A DNA stretch of 64,000 nt from Psychrobacillus sp042885655 (GCF_042885655.1 NZ_JBHVRO010000006.1:124001-188000); one strand, 5' to 3'; shown: positions 51,782 through 61,236, counted from the stretch's first letter. Numbers and translations: made by a program. Notes: generated by a model not told the origin, from the letters alone.

Positions 51782-52764
51782 TGGCAGTAATGTCTTATAT
51801 CGATGCAATTACACTTGCAATGAAAGAAGAAATGACTCGTGATGAACGCGTTTTTATCCTTGGAGAAGACGTTGGGCGCAAAGGTGGCGTATTTAAAGCA
51901 ACAAATGGTCTATATGATGAGTTCGGAGAATACCGTGTGCTAGACACACCACTTGCCGAATCCGCTATTGCTGGAGTAGGTATTGGTGCTGCAATGTACG
52001 GGCTTCGTCCAATCGCAGAAATGCAATTTGCTGATTTCATTATGCCAGCTGTGAACCAAATTATTTCAGAAGCTTCCCGTATTCGTTACCGTTCAAATAA
52101 CGACTGGACTTGTCCAATTGTTATTCGTGCTCCATTTGGTGGCGGTATTCACGGTGCTTTATATCATTCACAATCTGTAGAAGCAGTTTTTGCAAACCAA
52201 CCGGGATTAAAAATTGTTATTCCTTCTACTCCATATGATGCAAAAGGATTATTAAAAGCGGCAATTCGCGATGAAGATCCTGTTATGTTCTTTGAGCACA
52301 AACGTGCTTATCGTCTGATTAAAGGGGAAGTTCCGGAAGAAGATTACACAATCGAAATCGGAAAAGCAGATGTTAAACGTGAAGGAGAAGATATTACGGT
52401 AATTACGTACGGTCTTGCTGTTCACTTTGCACTGCAAGCAGCTGAACGTTTAGAAAAAGACGGAATTTCTGTGCATGTTCTTGATTTACGTACAATCTAT
52501 CCTTTAGATAAAGAAGGTATTATTGAAGCTGCATCTAAAACAGGAAAAGTACTTCTTGTTACGGAAGACAACAAAGAAGGTAGTATTATTGGTGAAGTCG
52601 CTGCAATTATTGCAGAAAACTGTCTATTCGATTTGGATGCACCGATTATGCGTCTTGCTGGTCCAGATGTTCCTGCTATGCCGTATGCGCCAACGATGGA
52701 AAAATTCTTTATGATTAATCCAGATAAAGTCGAAAAAGCAATGCGCGAGCTAGCTGCTTATTAG
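51781..52764 (+). CDS. bkdAB: Branched-chain 2-oxoacid dehydrogenase E1 beta
   Basis: A 327-residue partner of BkdAA, with the transketolase-like pyrimidine domain (FILGEDVGRKGGVFKAT) and C-terminal domain (HVLDLRTIYPLDKEGI). Preceded by GATGGGGGGAACG. Its stop is 15 bases before bkdB. Confidence 0.94.
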   Translation: MAVMSYIDAITLAMKEEMTRDERVFILGEDVGRKGGVFKATNGLYDEFGEYRVLDTPLAESAIAGVGIGAAMYGLRPIAEMQFADFIMPAVNQIISEASRIRYRSNNDWTCPIVIRAPFGGGIHGALYHSQSVEAVFANQPGLKIVIPSTPYDAKGLLKAAIRDEDPVMFFEHKRAYRLIKGEVPEEDYTIEIGKADVKREGEDITVITYGLAVHFALQAAERLEKDGISVHVLDLRTIYPLDKEGIIEAASKTGKVLLVTEDNKEGSIIGEVAAIIAENCLFDLDAPIMRLAGPDVPAMPYAPTMEKFFMINPDKVEKAMRELAAY

Positions 52765-52779
52765 GAAGGAGGAACATAT

Positions 52780-54084
52780 ATGGCTCTAGAACAAATTAAA
52801 ATGCCTCAACTTGGGGAAAGTGTAACAGAAGGTACGATTGAAAAATGGTTAGTGAAACCAGGCGATCATGTCAATAAATACGACGCTCTAGCAGAAGTAA
52901 ACACAGACAAAGTAACTGCTGAAGTACCTTCTTCCTTTACAGGAGTTATTAAAGAACTAATTGCAAACGAAGGAGATACACTTGCAGTTGGTGAAATCGT
53001 TTGTACGATTGAAACTGAAGGTGGAGCTACAGCAGAAGTAGTGGAAGCGGCACCAGAGCAACCAACTGCTGAAACAGTAAAGCCAGCCGAAGTCCAAAAA
53101 CACGCTGCTCCAATTCAACGTGAAAAAGGTGCAAAAGCACGTTATTCTCCTGCTGTATTAAAACTTTCACAAGAACATGGTATTGACCTTACTTTAGTGA
53201 ATGGTACTGGCAATGAAGGGCGTATTACACGCAAAGATTTATTGAAAATCATTGAAAGCGGAGAAATTCCAGTAGCTGCTCCTGCAGAAACAATCACTGC
53301 TCAGGCACCTGTAGCATCTCAAGCTCCAGCAGCTGCTCCTGCACCAAAAGCTGCTGCACCGACAAATGTGCCGGTTTCAGTAGGAGACATCGAAATACCA
53401 GTAACAGGTGTTCGTAAAGCAATTGCTGCGAATATGCTAAGAAGTAAACATGAAGCTCCACATGCTTGGACGATGATTGAAGTGGATGTAACGAGTTTAG
53501 TACAATACCGCGACTCCATTAAAAATGAGTTCAAGCAAAAAGAAGGCTTTAATGTGACGTACTTTGCTTTCTTCGTAAAAGCAGTTGCGCAAGCATTAAA
53601 AGAATTCCCGATGATGAATTCCATGTGGGCTGGCGATAAAATCGTACAGAAGAAAGACATAAATATTTCTATCGCCGTTGCTACAGATGATGCACTTTTC
53701 GTTCCTGTTATCAAAAACGCTGATGAAAAAACGATTAAAGGAATCGCTCGTGAAGTTAATGAACTTGCTGCAAAAGTTCGTTCTGGTAAATTAAAATCAG
53801 ACGAAATGCAGGGTGGCACATTCACTGTAAACAATACTGGTTCATTTGGTTCTGTTCAGTCGATGGGTATTATCAATTACCCACAAGCAGCGATTCTTCA
53901 AGTTGAATCAATCGTGAAACGTCCTGTTATTATGGATGGTGGAATGATTGCTGCTCGTGATATGGTAAACCTATGTCTATCATTAGATCACCGCGTACTA
54001 GATGGCTTAGTTTGCGGACGCTTCTTAGCACGTGTGAAAGAAATTTTAGAAAACATTACAAAAGAAAATACATCTGTATATTAA
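52780..54084 (+). CDS. bkdB: Dihydrolipoyl transacylase (BKD E2)
   Basis: A 434-residue core subunit. Lipoyl domain (1-80) with the lipoyl-lysine in NTDKVTAEVPSS, a Pro/Ala-rich linker, the peripheral subunit-binding domain (RYSPAVLKLSQEHGIDL), a second Ala/Pro linker, and the catalytic domain ending LDHRVLDGLVCGRF. It passes branched acyl groups to CoA, giving fatty-acid primers. Last gene of the operon. Confidence 0.95.
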   Translation: MALEQIKMPQLGESVTEGTIEKWLVKPGDHVNKYDALAEVNTDKVTAEVPSSFTGVIKELIANEGDTLAVGEIVCTIETEGGATAEVVEAAPEQPTAETVKPAEVQKHAAPIQREKGAKARYSPAVLKLSQEHGIDLTLVNGTGNEGRITRKDLLKIIESGEIPVAAPAETITAQAPVASQAPAAAPAPKAAAPTNVPVSVGDIEIPVTGVRKAIAANMLRSKHEAPHAWTMIEVDVTSLVQYRDSIKNEFKQKEGFNVTYFAFFVKAVAQALKEFPMMNSMWAGDKIVQKKDINISIAVATDDALFVPVIKNADEKTIKGIAREVNELAAKVRSGKLKSDEMQGGTFTVNNTGSFGSVQSMGIINYPQAAILQVESIVKRPVIMDGGMIAARDMVNLCLSLDHRVLDGLVCGRFLARVKEILENITKENTSVY

Positions 54085-54090
54085 TAGATG

Positions 54091-54130
54091 AAAACGGAGC
54101 GTTCCCTAGCGGGAAATGCTCCGTTTTTTT
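54091..54130 (+). terminator. Terminator of the bkd operon
   Basis: AACGGAGCGTTCCC pairs with GGGAAATGCTCCGTT over a short TAGC loop, then seven T. Confidence 0.92.
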
Positions 54131-54293
54131 GTGTGTGAAAAAAATAGTTGGAAAAATGAATTGTTTAGTTGGAAAACTTGAAATGTAAGATTTCTTCAAG
54201 TCCATTTCATTTACTTTTTGAAAACGGTTCGTTAGCATTAATATTAAACAAAGACAACTAATCTTATAATCGAAATATAGGGAGGAAACGAAA

Positions 54294-55286
54294 ATGAAAC
54301 TAAGTGTACTCGATCAAGCCCCCATTACGAAAGGTAATACTGCAGAAGTGGCATTAAAAAATGCGGAAGAATTAGCAATATTAGCAGATGAACTTGGCTA
54401 CCATCGTATGTGGATGGCAGAACATCATGGAACGGGTGCTTTTGCTAGTTCTGCCCCAGAAGTAACCGCTGCTCACTTAGCAGCAAAAACAACTAATCTT
54501 CGAATAGGAACTGGTGGTGTCATGATGATGCATTATTCACCACTAAAGCTAGCAGAAGTATTCAAAACACTAAGTGCCTTTTCTCCAGGTCGAATTGATT
54601 TTGGAGTAGGTCGTGCACCTGGTGGAGATAATTATGCGATGTATGCACTCTCAGAAGGTCGTCCTCCAATGGTCAATAATATGTATGAAAAATTAGCAAT
54701 AGCATTAAAACTATTAAATGACGAAGTGCCTGAAGAAAGTCTATATAACAAAACAATTGCAACTCCAGCAAATATCGTATTACCAGAGGCATGGTTGCTA
54801 GGTTCTACTGGGAACAGTGCAATTCAAGCTGGTAGATTGGGTCTTGGATATTCATTTGCACAATTTTTCCAAGGGGGAATGACACCAGCGATACTAGAAG
54901 CGTATCGTACGAATTTTAAACCTTCTGTGTTTATGGAGAAACCAGAAATTAACGTAACGTATTTAGTGACTGCTGCTGAAACGAAAGAAGAAGCAGAGTT
55001 CGAAGCGTTACCACAGGATATTGCACGTTTATCACTAATGAAAGGTCAAATTCATCAAATATTATCTCCAGAAGAAGCACAAAATTATCCATTAACAGAA
55101 ATGGATCGCATGATGATTCAAGAAAATCGTAAAATTCATTTAGTCGGTTCTGCAAAAGAAGTGGCGACGGTTTTACAAGAAGAACAAGCACATTATGGAT
55201 TTGATGAAGTAATGATTTGTAGTATTCCACACTCACAGGAAAAAAGATTGAACGTTTACCGACTATTGGCAGAGGAATTATTATAA
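54294..55286 (+). CDS. LLM class flavin-dependent oxidoreductase
   Basis: A 330-residue member of the luciferase-like monooxygenase family, of the MsnO8/YceB-type subgroup (VLDQAPITKG, YHRMWMAEHHGTGAFASSAP, GTGGVMMMHYSPLKLAEVF, FGVGRAPGGD). Expected to use reduced FMN; the substrate is unknown. AGGGAGGAAACGAAA precedes the ATG. Single-gene unit. Confidence 0.88.
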   Translation: MKLSVLDQAPITKGNTAEVALKNAEELAILADELGYHRMWMAEHHGTGAFASSAPEVTAAHLAAKTTNLRIGTGGVMMMHYSPLKLAEVFKTLSAFSPGRIDFGVGRAPGGDNYAMYALSEGRPPMVNNMYEKLAIALKLLNDEVPEESLYNKTIATPANIVLPEAWLLGSTGNSAIQAGRLGLGYSFAQFFQGGMTPAILEAYRTNFKPSVFMEKPEINVTYLVTAAETKEEAEFEALPQDIARLSLMKGQIHQILSPEEAQNYPLTEMDRMMIQENRKIHLVGSAKEVATVLQEEQAHYGFDEVMICSIPHSQEKRLNVYRLLAEELL

Positions 55287-55340
55287 TTGGTAACTATTAA
55301 GATACGCTTAAAATAGCGATAAAAATGCAGACATATTTCA

Positions 55341-55585
55341 ATGGGAAGGCTTAAATATAAAGCTGATATAGACTGGGTGGATGAGATTCCGCTCACTAAG
55401 AACAAGTTAGCTGGAGAAATTACAGACGTTTTTTCTGACATTTCCAATAAAAACTTCAATGATGGTATGGCAAATAAATTACCAGTAGGTGCAAAAATTT
55501 ATTCTGCAAAAGAGCGAGGGGATATATTAATTGTGGAAATACGATGAAAAAGTAAAAAAATACTTAGCACTTGTTGAAGGATAAA
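55341..55585 (+). pseudogene. Fragment of a hypothetical (lipoprotein-like) gene
   Basis: Sequence from ATG 55341 reads YKADIDWVDEIPLTKNKLAG and later VGAKIYSAKERGDILIVEI, then stops. A shift of one frame near 55535 continues KYDEKVKKYLALVEG to a stop. There is no binding site or signal peptide, so it looks like the C-terminal part of a decayed protein. Family not certain. Confidence 0.45.
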
Positions 55586-55656
55586 TATAGCATATGTATG
55601 GATAATCATATTAGAGTAATTGTAAGGAAGCTACAATTTTACAGGAGGAAATGATG

Positions 55657-56223
55657 ATGACAACATTTAATATTAACTTTAGCAAAACGGCGCTAGTATT
55701 AATTGATTTACAAAAAGGTATTGTTGCAATGCCTGGAGGCAATGAAGTAGTTCAAAAAGCAGAAAAACTTGTCCAACTATTCCGAGAAAATGAAGGATTT
55801 ATTAGTTTTGTAAAGGTTGATTTCCATGATGGAAAAGACGCTCTCCAGCCTGCATTAGACAATCAAGCGGCTCGTTCTTCTGGAGATCGACCAAAAGATT
55901 GGGCTGTATTAGATCCACGGTTAAATGTGACCGAAAATGATTATGTTGTAACAAAACGCCAGTGGGGAGCTTTTTTTGGAACGGATCTAGATATACAGCT
56001 TAGAAGACGAGGAGTTGAAACGATTGTACTTTGCGGAATTTCAACAAATATAGGTGTGGAAAGTACAGCACGCGAAGCATATCAACTTGGTTATAATCAA
56101 ATCTTTATTACAGATGCAATGACAGCATTTAGTCAAGAAGAACATGAAATGTCTGTACGCTTCATTTTTCCAAGAATAGGTAGACTTCGAACAACCGCCG
56201 AATTTCTTGAACAGGTGAGATGA
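55657..56223 (+). CDS. Isochorismatase-family hydrolase
   Basis: A 188-residue cysteine hydrolase. The catalytic triad is in VLIDLQKG (Asp), VTKRQWGAF (Lys) and IVLCGISTNIGVEST (Cys, with the cis-peptide). The substrate is not known: pyrazinamide, nicotinamide or another amide are possible. Three ATG codons occur in a row at 55651, 55654 and 55657; I use the last because AGGAGG is then 8 bases away. Confidence 0.88.
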   Translation: MTTFNINFSKTALVLIDLQKGIVAMPGGNEVVQKAEKLVQLFRENEGFISFVKVDFHDGKDALQPALDNQAARSSGDRPKDWAVLDPRLNVTENDYVVTKRQWGAFFGTDLDIQLRRRGVETIVLCGISTNIGVESTAREAYQLGYNQIFITDAMTAFSQEEHEMSVRFIFPRIGRLRTTAEFLEQVR

Positions 56224-56292
56224 TATAAAGGGTACGGGGCTAACTTGTATCATTTCTTGAAGTCATTAGAATGAATCAATTCCATATTAATA

Positions 56293-56335
56293 AAGAATCC
56301 TGATAGATTAATCTATCAGGATTCTTTATTTTTCT
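56293..56335. terminator. Bidirectional terminator
   Basis: AAAGAATCCTGATAGATT pairs with AATCTATCAGGATTCTTT, flanked by A/T runs; serves the isochorismatase gene (+) and the following minus-strand gene. Confidence 0.92.
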
Positions 56336-56340
56336 TATTT

Positions 56341-56844
56341 CTACCTTAAGAATATATGAATTATATCATGCTGTAATAATTTAATGCTCGGCTTCACTGT
56401 TTTTTCATTTACCAGAATGAGCCCCTCACGGATTTTTGTTGTGATTAAGGTCCTGCTCCAGTCCGGTATTTGGTTCGCAAGAAGGGAATCGAGGCGTTGA
56501 GAGCCTCGAATATTATTAATACTAATTTGGACTTCTAATATCCCTGCTTCCATATACACAGGGATCGGTAGCTCAGTTAACACATTCACTTTTTGGAAAA
56601 TAGCTTTTCCAAGGACCCTTTCATGCTTTCTACAATTTTTGTAAATATCTAATTTTTTATTCCACGTATGATTATTTTCGCATTTATAAATTGCAAAACG
56701 GTATATATACTTACCATTGGAGTTATGCCTTCGGATATTTGTATCTGTAAATGTGGAATTCTTTCCGCACATTTTACAGTGTCTAATTTCCGTTCGAACT
56801 CTTTCCTCCTGTAGAATTTCCCAATTATGAAAAACAATTGTCAT
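56341..56844 (-). CDS. DUF1062-like protein with a C-terminal S4-type domain
   Basis: A 167-residue protein. The N-terminal half has a zinc-ribbon pattern (CKMCGKNS, then IYKCENNHTWNKKL) as in DUF1062 proteins. The C-terminal half (RLDSLLANQIPDWSRTLI, KIREGLILVNEKTVKPSI, HDIIHIFL) resembles an S4 RNA-binding domain. This suggests an RNA-binding protein; I know of no proven function. ATG 56844 lies after GGTGAAGG. Confidence 0.6.
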   Translation of the reverse strand: MTIVFHNWEILQEERVRTEIRHCKMCGKNSTFTDTNIRRHNSNGKYIYRFAIYKCENNHTWNKKLDIYKNCRKHERVLGKAIFQKVNVLTELPIPVYMEAGILEVQISINNIRGSQRLDSLLANQIPDWSRTLITTKIREGLILVNEKTVKPSIKLLQHDIIHIFLR

Positions 56845-56924
56845 ATCCTTCACCTCTTATAAGATAAAGGAACAATGGCATCCGTTTGGACGTTGGCAGT
56901 TCTATATTTACTTTTGAAAAACAA

Positions 56925-56957
56925 AAAAGAGATCCCATTTATAGGATCTCTTCAAGC
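56925..56957 (-). terminator. Hairpin upstream of the DUF1062-like gene
   Basis: AAGAGATCC pairs with GGATCTCTT across a 7-9 nt loop. On the minus strand it is followed by TTTTTTGTTTTT. It lies 80 bases before the DUF1062-like start, so it could end an upstream minus transcript or act as a leader attenuator. I see no gene in 56958-57280. Confidence 0.6.
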
Positions 56958-57289
56958 ATACAAAACTACTGGTTTGCGCTTGTTCCCTTGTAATGGTAAA
57001 TGGGCAGACTAATCCCTTGGTTAAAAACAGTAAGTTTTTTCAAGAAATAGTACTATCCAATTTGATTGTCCATTACAAAGTAAAATTTGGCATACTGGTT
57101 TTGTATCCTTTCTTCCAAACAGATTAGATACATTGTAGCATATCTTCCATATTGTTGAAAGACTTATTTGAATAGTCCGAATTGAAATGATGAAATATAG
57201 TACTGGTAAAATGATCAATTAAATGTAATTTAGTAAAATGCGATACATATTTCAGTACAGCAAACGGTCATTCGTTGAAGTAGATAGTA

Positions 57290-57318
57290 TTGACAGTATA
57301 TTTTTTAGTTGATATAGT
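57290..57318 (+). promoter_or_regulatory. Sigma-A promoter of an orphan T-box leader
   Basis: TTGACA (57290-57295), 17 bases, TATAGT (57313-57318): an almost perfect sigma-A promoter, placed about 60 bases before the AGAGAG motif of the leader. Confidence 0.75.
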
Positions 57319-57324
57319 AATTAA

Positions 57325-57500
57325 AATATTCCAATAAGTGAAACACTTTGAATGGGATTGTTAAGGATATTTCTATTTTTAAGAGAGCTGCTATATGCTG
57401 AAATGCAGTCAAGGTTAGTCACGTTTTATTACAAGCCTAGAAGAGCGGTACCACGTTAGGGATAGCCTATCGTCTCTTTATGAGATGGTAGGTTTTTTGT
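57325..57500 (+). promoter_or_regulatory. T-box leader without an aminoacyl-tRNA gene behind it
   Basis: AGAGAGCTGCtatatGCTGAAATGCAG (57382-57408 region) has the form of the T-box stem-I motif AGAGAG..GGTGAAA. AGAGCGGTACCACG (57442-57455) fits the T-box core AGGGTGGnACCGCG with three changes. The terminator CCTATCGTCTC / GAGATGGTAGG (57466-57492) plus TTTTTT follows at once. T-boxes sense uncharged tRNA. The amino acid cannot be read with confidence because the middle of the leader seems shortened. Confidence 0.6.
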
Positions 57501-57533
57501 GTTTTCTAGAATTATTTAATGGAGTGATACAAA

Positions 57534-57557
57534 TGGTAGTACGTTTGAATTTTTAAA
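57534..57557 (+). other. Seven-codon frame behind the T-box terminator
   Basis: GGAGTG at 57521-57526 precedes ATG 57534, which reads MVVRLNF then stop. This is either the relic of the gene once controlled by the T-box, or a leader peptide. The next gene starts 77 bases on, with its own site. Confidence 0.35.
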
Positions 57558-57633
57558 AATGGAATTCAATTGTTATATCATTAAGTAATAAGGTGTTAGA
57601 AAATTTGCGTAAATAGAATGAGGGTGATATTAA

Positions 57634-58512
57634 ATGCAACAGATAAAACAAATTATAGAAAAATTAAAACTGAATGTACTTTCCATTGAAGATGTACTAG
57701 ATTCTTTTAGCTCAACTGTTTATAAAATAAAGCAGGTTAATCAGCAAATAGTTTATCTTAAAATTCCCTATTCTAAAGTGAAATTAGAACGTGAATATGA
57801 GGCGTTAGAAATATTAAGTGGTGCGATTCCAGTACCTAGGCTATTAGAATTTTGGGAAGGGAACGATGAAATACCAGGTGCACTTCTACTATCGGCAATT
57901 AAAGGGGAACCTATGTCTGAAAAAGTTGATGAAAAACTAGCTTTTGATATTGGTGTTAACCATGCAAAATTGCATAACGTCAGACCACAACAAAACACTA
58001 CTTATCAGGGGATTTCAAATGTATATGATCAATGGTCAACATTTCTTGAAACACATTTTTATGGTTTTGCAGAAGAAGTAAAAGGTGTGATACCAGAAGA
58101 TTTATTTAAACAATCAATAGAACTATTTGAAGAGCAACGAAAATTTCTTCCTCATCCAGATGGACCGAGCTTTATACATATGGATTTTCGTCCAGCAAAT
58201 ATAATTATCCAAAATAATCAAGTGTCAGGTATCATTGATTTTGAAAGTGCCCGCTTTGGATCGACAGAAATGGATTTTACAAAAATTAATCGTGATATTT
58301 TTATGAAAAATCCTAGGACACTAGAAGCTTTTCAAAAGGGTTACAAAACAATTCGTCCCATAATAGATTTAAAAGTTGTATTACCATTTTATCGTTTTAC
58401 CGATGCATTTAATTCATTAGGTTGGTGTAAAAAACGTGGAATACAAAAGCATAAGCAATTTTTTAATGAAAACTATGTCATTTTAAAATCTATTCTCATG
58501 AATGAACGGTAG
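57634..58512 (+). CDS. Aminoglycoside phosphotransferase-fold protein
   Basis: A 292-residue APH/ChoK-like kinase. The phosphate-transfer loop is FIHMDFRPANIII (His-x-Asp-x4-Asn), followed by the Mg-binding IIDFESARFGS. The N-terminal nucleotide lobe has YLKIPYSKVKLEREYEAL. The substrate is unknown; similar proteins phosphorylate small alcohols or antibiotics. GAGGGTGAT precedes the ATG. Confidence 0.82.
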   Translation: MQQIKQIIEKLKLNVLSIEDVLDSFSSTVYKIKQVNQQIVYLKIPYSKVKLEREYEALEILSGAIPVPRLLEFWEGNDEIPGALLLSAIKGEPMSEKVDEKLAFDIGVNHAKLHNVRPQQNTTYQGISNVYDQWSTFLETHFYGFAEEVKGVIPEDLFKQSIELFEEQRKFLPHPDGPSFIHMDFRPANIIIQNNQVSGIIDFESARFGSTEMDFTKINRDIFMKNPRTLEAFQKGYKTIRPIIDLKVVLPFYRFTDAFNSLGWCKKRGIQKHKQFFNENYVILKSILMNER

Positions 58513-58561
58513 TTAAACAAAGAATAGTTGAAATTAGAAAAGCAGAAAGGAGTCGCTCTCT

Positions 58562-58828
58562 TTGTATGTACTATTTATAGGTGTAAAAATTCAATTAGTA
58601 AGGAGGTATAATAGGAAAGACGTCGAAGTTGTTAATAAAGCATATAGTCAGGTTTTCAATGAATGTATATATACCGGTACAGACATAGAGGTGGAAACAG
58701 GTTTTATTACAGCAAAAGGAATTGCATTTCCAGAGTTCACCGTAGAAACAAGCAGACAAGTTGGTTTGATAAAAGACAAAGATCAGGCAGAATCGGTATT
58801 AAGATTTTGTAGGGGACAAAGTAATTAA
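58562..58828 (+). CDS. 88-residue protein of unknown function
   Basis: Starts at TTG 58562, 9 bases after GAAAGGAG, 49 bases after the phosphotransferase gene. The product has mixed alpha/beta character (RRYNRKDVEVVNKAYSQVF, DIEVETGFITAKGI) and no membrane segment or cysteine pairs. I do not recognise the family. Confidence 0.5.
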   Translation: MYVLFIGVKIQLVRRYNRKDVEVVNKAYSQVFNECIYTGTDIEVETGFITAKGIAFPEFTVETSRQVGLIKDKDQAESVLRFCRGQSN

Positions 58829-58894
58829 GGGTTTGAAAATCTTGGGCTGTTTAGTGAGCTCTTTTTTTATTGTATGAAAGGGGAGTAAAAATAA

Positions 58895-59332
58895 ATGAAA
58901 AGAGTAGATGTTGCATATGTTCTTCTGTTTGATGAACTTGAACAGAATGTATTAATGGTAAAAAACAAAGGTAAAGGGTCCTCTTACTATACACCTCCAG
59001 GTGGGGCAGTCGAAAATGGAGAAACACTTATAGAAGCTACCATCCGTGAAGTAAAAGAGGAGACGGGGCTAGATGTACAAGTAGAGGGTGTTTTCTCAGT
59101 GGGGGAAGCATTTTTTGAAGAAAGGGGACACCATGCTATCTTCTTTACTTTTGTCGGAAAAATAATCGGTGGTAAAATAGAAATATCTTTTCCGGAAGAA
59201 ATTGAGGAAGTAACATGGATGGAACTAAAACAAGCAGAAAAATATATACATATTTCAAGTGGATTTGAAGGGCTAATATTGGACAGAAATACAGTTCCAT
59301 ATATTTTAAGGGAAGTTGAAAAAAAGGGGTGA
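58895..59332 (+). CDS. Nudix hydrolase
   Basis: A 145-residue protein with the complete Nudix box GGAVENGETLIEATIREVKEETGLDV split across its helix (Gly, Glu, Arg-Glu-x2-Glu-Glu all present). It hydrolyses some nucleoside diphosphate derivative; the substrate cannot be told. GAAAGGGGAG precedes the ATG. The next gene follows 4 bases after its stop. Confidence 0.9.
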   Translation: MKRVDVAYVLLFDELEQNVLMVKNKGKGSSYYTPPGGAVENGETLIEATIREVKEETGLDVQVEGVFSVGEAFFEERGHHAIFFTFVGKIIGGKIEISFPEEIEEVTWMELKQAEKYIHISSGFEGLILDRNTVPYILREVEKKG

Positions 59333-59336
59333 TTAC

Positions 59337-59534
59337 TTGAAATTTATTTTAAATTTAACTACTGCAATTACATTCGGCTTTATTGGGTTTTTAGTTTTTG
59401 GCGGAATAATTGCGTTTGTAGGCTATGAAGGAGCAGGTATTTTAATTGCAATTATTTTCATTATTTTATTGACGATCATCATTAACCTACTAATAAAAAT
59501 TAACAATAACATAGAAAAGTTGAATCAGAAATAA
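59337..59534 (+). CDS. Small membrane protein
   Basis: A 65-residue protein with two hydrophobic helices (about 5-27 and 29-50) and a polar Asn/Lys-rich tail. TTG 59337 is 5-7 bases after AAAAGGGGTG. It directly follows the Nudix gene, so the two are probably co-transcribed. Function unknown. Confidence 0.55.
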   Translation: MKFILNLTTAITFGFIGFLVFGGIIAFVGYEGAGILIAIIFIILLTIIINLLIKINNNIEKLNQK

Positions 59535-59703
59535 TACAGTGCTGTTCTAGTGTTTTGTGCTACATAAGAAACCAAAAGATTTACTACTGGAGAAATATCG
59601 ATATAGTGAACGATGTATTTTTACTTCGAAAGGGTATAATAAATAAACTGGAGATTTTATTTTAAATAGAAGAAAAATAAGATACAAAAGAGATGGTGAT
59701 TCA

Positions 59704-61173
59704 ATGACAAAAAGAAATGAGAGAGAAACAGGATGGAATTTCGATAACAGTTATGCCCGACTTCCAGATCCATTTTTTACAAGCCTTGATCTTAACCCTG
59801 TGCATGCACCAAAGTTAGTGATGTTCAATGATAAACTGGCAACTTCGCTAGGGTTGAACATCGAGGCATTACAAAGTGACGATGGTGTAGCAGTTCTTGC
59901 AGGTAATGAGATACCCGAAGGTGCTTCGCCTCTTGCTCAAGCTTATGCGGGACATCAATTCGGGCATTTCAATATGTTAGGAGACGGCCGGACCATTTTA
60001 CTTGGCGAGCAGATCACGCCTACTAATGAGCGATTTGATATTCAACTTAAAGGAGCAGGAAGAACCCCATATTCCCGCGGTGGAGATGGCAGAGCTGCCC
60101 TCGGTCCTATGTTAAGAGAGTACATTATTAGCGAAGCAATGCATGGTCTGGGCATTCCTACTACTCGGAGCCTAGCAGTGGTGACGACGGGTGAACCAGT
60201 AATCCGCGAAACCAACTTACCTGGTGCAATTTTAACACGAGTAGCTGCCAGTCATTTACGTGTAGGAACTTTTCAATATGCTGCCCAATGGGGTACCATA
60301 GAAGATCTTCAGTTATTGGCAGATTATACATTAGAACGACACTTTCCAGAAATTCAATCTGCACCAAATCGCTATCTTGCCTTACTTCAGGAAGTGATCA
60401 AGCGTCAAGCAGAGCTAATTGCCAAGTGGCAACTAGTTGGTTTTATTCATGGCGTGATGAACACGGACAACATGTCGATTAGTGGAGAAACCATTGATTA
60501 TGGTCCTTGTGCTTTCATGGATGTCTATAATCCTGCAACGGTATTCAGTTCTATTGACATTCAAGGCCGTTATGCATATGGCAATCAGCCTAAGATTGCA
60601 GGTTGGAATCTTGCGCGATTTGCTGAAAGTCTATTACCACTCTTACATGATAATGAAGAAGAGGCGCTTAAGCTTGCTCAAGATGCTATTCAAGTTTTTC
60701 CAGAGCTGTATCATTTCAATTGGTTAACAGGAATGAGAGCAAAATTAGGTATGTTCAATGAAGAGGCACAAGATGATGCACTCATAGATGAACTTCTTGG
60801 TTTGATGTTAAAATATCAGGCAGATTATACGAATACGTTCCGCGCGATAACTGTTGATAAACTGGAGGATACGGATCTGTTCGACTCGAAAGAATTTGCT
60901 CATTGGTATGAGCAGTGGCAGGAAAGACTAAGTAGACAACAGGAATCTAAAGCTGCAGTACAGCAGTTAATGCAAAATAGCAATCCTGCGGTAATTCCTC
61001 GAAACCATCGAGTAGAAGAAGCGTTAGCCGCCGCAGAGCAGGGAGAATTTAATGTAATGGAGCAGCTTCTCCATGTTCTTTCAAGACCCTTCGCATACTC
61101 CTCTGAACAAGCTGAATACTGTAAATTGCCTGCGCAATCTAACGGTCATTACAAAACCTTTTGTGGAACATAA
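59704..61173 (+). CDS. selO: Protein adenylyltransferase SelO
   Basis: A 489-residue pseudokinase-fold enzyme (UPF0061/YdiU) that transfers AMP to protein side chains. Family blocks: QAYAGHQFGHFNMLGDGR, QLKGAGRTPYSRGGDGRAAL, SEAMHGLGIPTTRSL and the active-site GVMNTDNMSISGETIDYGP. The C-terminus ends KTFCGT; the position that holds selenocysteine in some homologues is Cys (TGT) here. GAGATGGTGATTC precedes the ATG. Confidence 0.94.
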   Translation: MTKRNERETGWNFDNSYARLPDPFFTSLDLNPVHAPKLVMFNDKLATSLGLNIEALQSDDGVAVLAGNEIPEGASPLAQAYAGHQFGHFNMLGDGRTILLGEQITPTNERFDIQLKGAGRTPYSRGGDGRAALGPMLREYIISEAMHGLGIPTTRSLAVVTTGEPVIRETNLPGAILTRVAASHLRVGTFQYAAQWGTIEDLQLLADYTLERHFPEIQSAPNRYLALLQEVIKRQAELIAKWQLVGFIHGVMNTDNMSISGETIDYGPCAFMDVYNPATVFSSIDIQGRYAYGNQPKIAGWNLARFAESLLPLLHDNEEEALKLAQDAIQVFPELYHFNWLTGMRAKLGMFNEEAQDDALIDELLGLMLKYQADYTNTFRAITVDKLEDTDLFDSKEFAHWYEQWQERLSRQQESKAAVQQLMQNSNPAVIPRNHRVEEALAAAEQGEFNVMEQLLHVLSRPFAYSSEQAEYCKLPAQSNGHYKTFCGT

Positions 61174-61236
61174 AATAAATGCTTCAAATATGACTCAGAA
61201 TATTGCATGTAGCAGTCTTATATGAATAATTTAGGG

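Noticed and set aside
57021..57218. A 65-codon minus-strand frame before the T-box leader
   Set aside because: No clear binding site and no recognisable features; hydrophobic by AT-rich composition.
61105..61175. Selenocysteine at the end of SelO
   Set aside because: The codon in the KTFCGT end is TGT and the stop is TAA; there is no in-frame TGA.
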